Positions 5,876-6,268 of a DNA stretch of 6,268 nt are shown here, one piece after another. The stretch lies in NCBI GenBank assembly GCA_946479125.1, contig CAMLET010000208.1:1-6268 (forward strand). The letters are read 5' to 3'. Position 1 is the first letter of the stretch. Each line of letters opens with the position of its first letter. Source of the DNA: an uncultured Flavobacteriales bacterium (GTDB lineage Bacteria; Bacteroidota; Bacteroidia; Flavobacteriales; Crocinitomicaceae). Both the position numbers and the translations under genes were made by a program. Under the pieces are notes generated by a model that saw nothing but the letters and a program-made list of their open reading frames with translations, made no database searches and was not told the origin of the DNA.

Positions 5876-6268
5876 TTATTTCTTGATGAATCGCTGAGTT
5901 TCGATCGTTCCTTCAGCGTTAATCTGAATCAAATAACTTCCTGCCATTAAATGACTTAGATCCAATACATTTTCATTATTCATTTCTTTTGCGAAAAGTA
6001 GATTTCCCATCACATCATAAACGGAAGCTGTGTAACTTGAATGATTCACTTTCAAAGTCATCATATTTTCCACAGGATTTGGATAAAGACCAAACTCACC
6101 CTGGTTTTCTACCAGTCCCGCTCCACCAAGTACCACAATTGTTCCAGTCATCATAGAAGAGTGAACGTCACATCTGTAAGAATACGTTCCGGCAATGTTA
6201 AAGCGGTGACCGTAAACCCAATTCTGACTTGATGTAAGCATTCCGAAAGATTCTGGATTTGATGGATA
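5876..6268 (-). CDS. Secreted cupredoxin with T9SS sorting domain, array copy 3 (N-terminus beyond window)
   Basis: The last 130 residues of a third paralogue are visible. The frame stays open to base 6268 and reads YPSNPESFG before the Met at 6239-6241. That Met is therefore internal, matching Met72 of the other copies, and is not the start. About 63 N-terminal residues, with the signal peptide and the first copper ligand His, should lie beyond the edge. Visible are the GHRFNIAGTYSYRCDVHSSMM region with the C-x2-H-x2-M ligand spacing, a short Gly-rich linker, and a T9SS sorting domain with YPNP, VYDVMGN, LDLSHLMAGSYLIQI and the end TQRFIKK. The sorting domain differs more from copies 1 and 2 than those do from each other. 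A strong terminator follows. Its own promoter and any further copies are outside the window. Confidence 0.83.
   Translation of the reverse strand, partial: YPSNPESFGMLTSSQNWVYGHRFNIAGTYSYRCDVHSSMMTGTIVVLGGAGLVENQGEFGLYPNPVENMMTLKVNHSSYTASVYDVMGNLLFAKEMNNENVLDLSHLMAGSYLIQINAEGTIETQRFIKK

Noticed and set aside
6041..6232. Plus-strand open frame opposite cupredoxin copy 3
   Set aside because: It is antisense to clearly conserved cupredoxin and sorting-domain sequence.
6239..6241. ATG as the start of cupredoxin copy 3
   Set aside because: The upstream codons YPSNPESFG match the other copies, so this Met is internal and the gene continues beyond the window.
1..6268. CRISPR array, tRNA, rRNA or insertion sequence
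   Set aside because: I saw no regularly spaced direct repeats, no cloverleaf or rRNA-like sequence, and no transposase frame or terminal repeats.

Overview
The window looks like chromosome from a member of the Bacteroidota, most likely a flavobacterium of the Fluviicola/Crocinitomicaceae type. This is inferred from four things: the type IX secretion (T9SS) sorting domains; the flavobacterial form of CarB, which ends before the usual allosteric domain; promoter boxes of the TAnnTTTG type; and A-rich start regions without clear Shine-Dalgarno sequences. The genus is a guess; the phylum is well supported.

Left part (1-1193). Two genes run leftwards. A murQ gene (N-acetylmuramic acid 6-phosphate etherase) runs off the left edge. 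It is preceded by a pyrR-like phosphoribosyltransferase gene (389-883). The 73-bp gap between them holds an AT-rich repeat and an imperfect palindrome that resembles flavobacterial intergenic repeats. A 310-bp divergent intergenic region separates the pyrR-like gene from carB. It contains an inverted pair of the same AT-rich repeat, a good Bacteroidota-type promoter for carB, and a roughly 95-nt leader with a weak hairpin but no attenuator.

Middle (1194-4333). carB encodes the large subunit of carbamoyl-phosphate synthase. Both ATP-grasp halves are intact and the C-terminal MGS-like allosteric domain is absent. Two bases after its stop, a GTG codon starts a small single-pass membrane protein (DUF4834-like). 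A bidirectional rho-independent terminator closes this rightward unit and also serves the convergent gene to its right.

Right part (4334-6268). Three consecutive leftward genes, the last cut by the window end, encode paralogous exported proteins. The two complete copies have a signal peptide, one plastocyanin/amicyanin-like cupredoxin domain with a C-x2-H-x2-M copper site, and a C-terminal T9SS sorting domain; the third shows the last two. Each copy has its own downstream terminator. The two copies whose 5' ends are visible also share a conserved upstream block. The repeated unit is therefore promoter, gene and terminator, not an operon. This tandem array is the most unusual content of the window. 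Its function cannot be read from sequence beyond probable copper binding outside the cell or on its surface.
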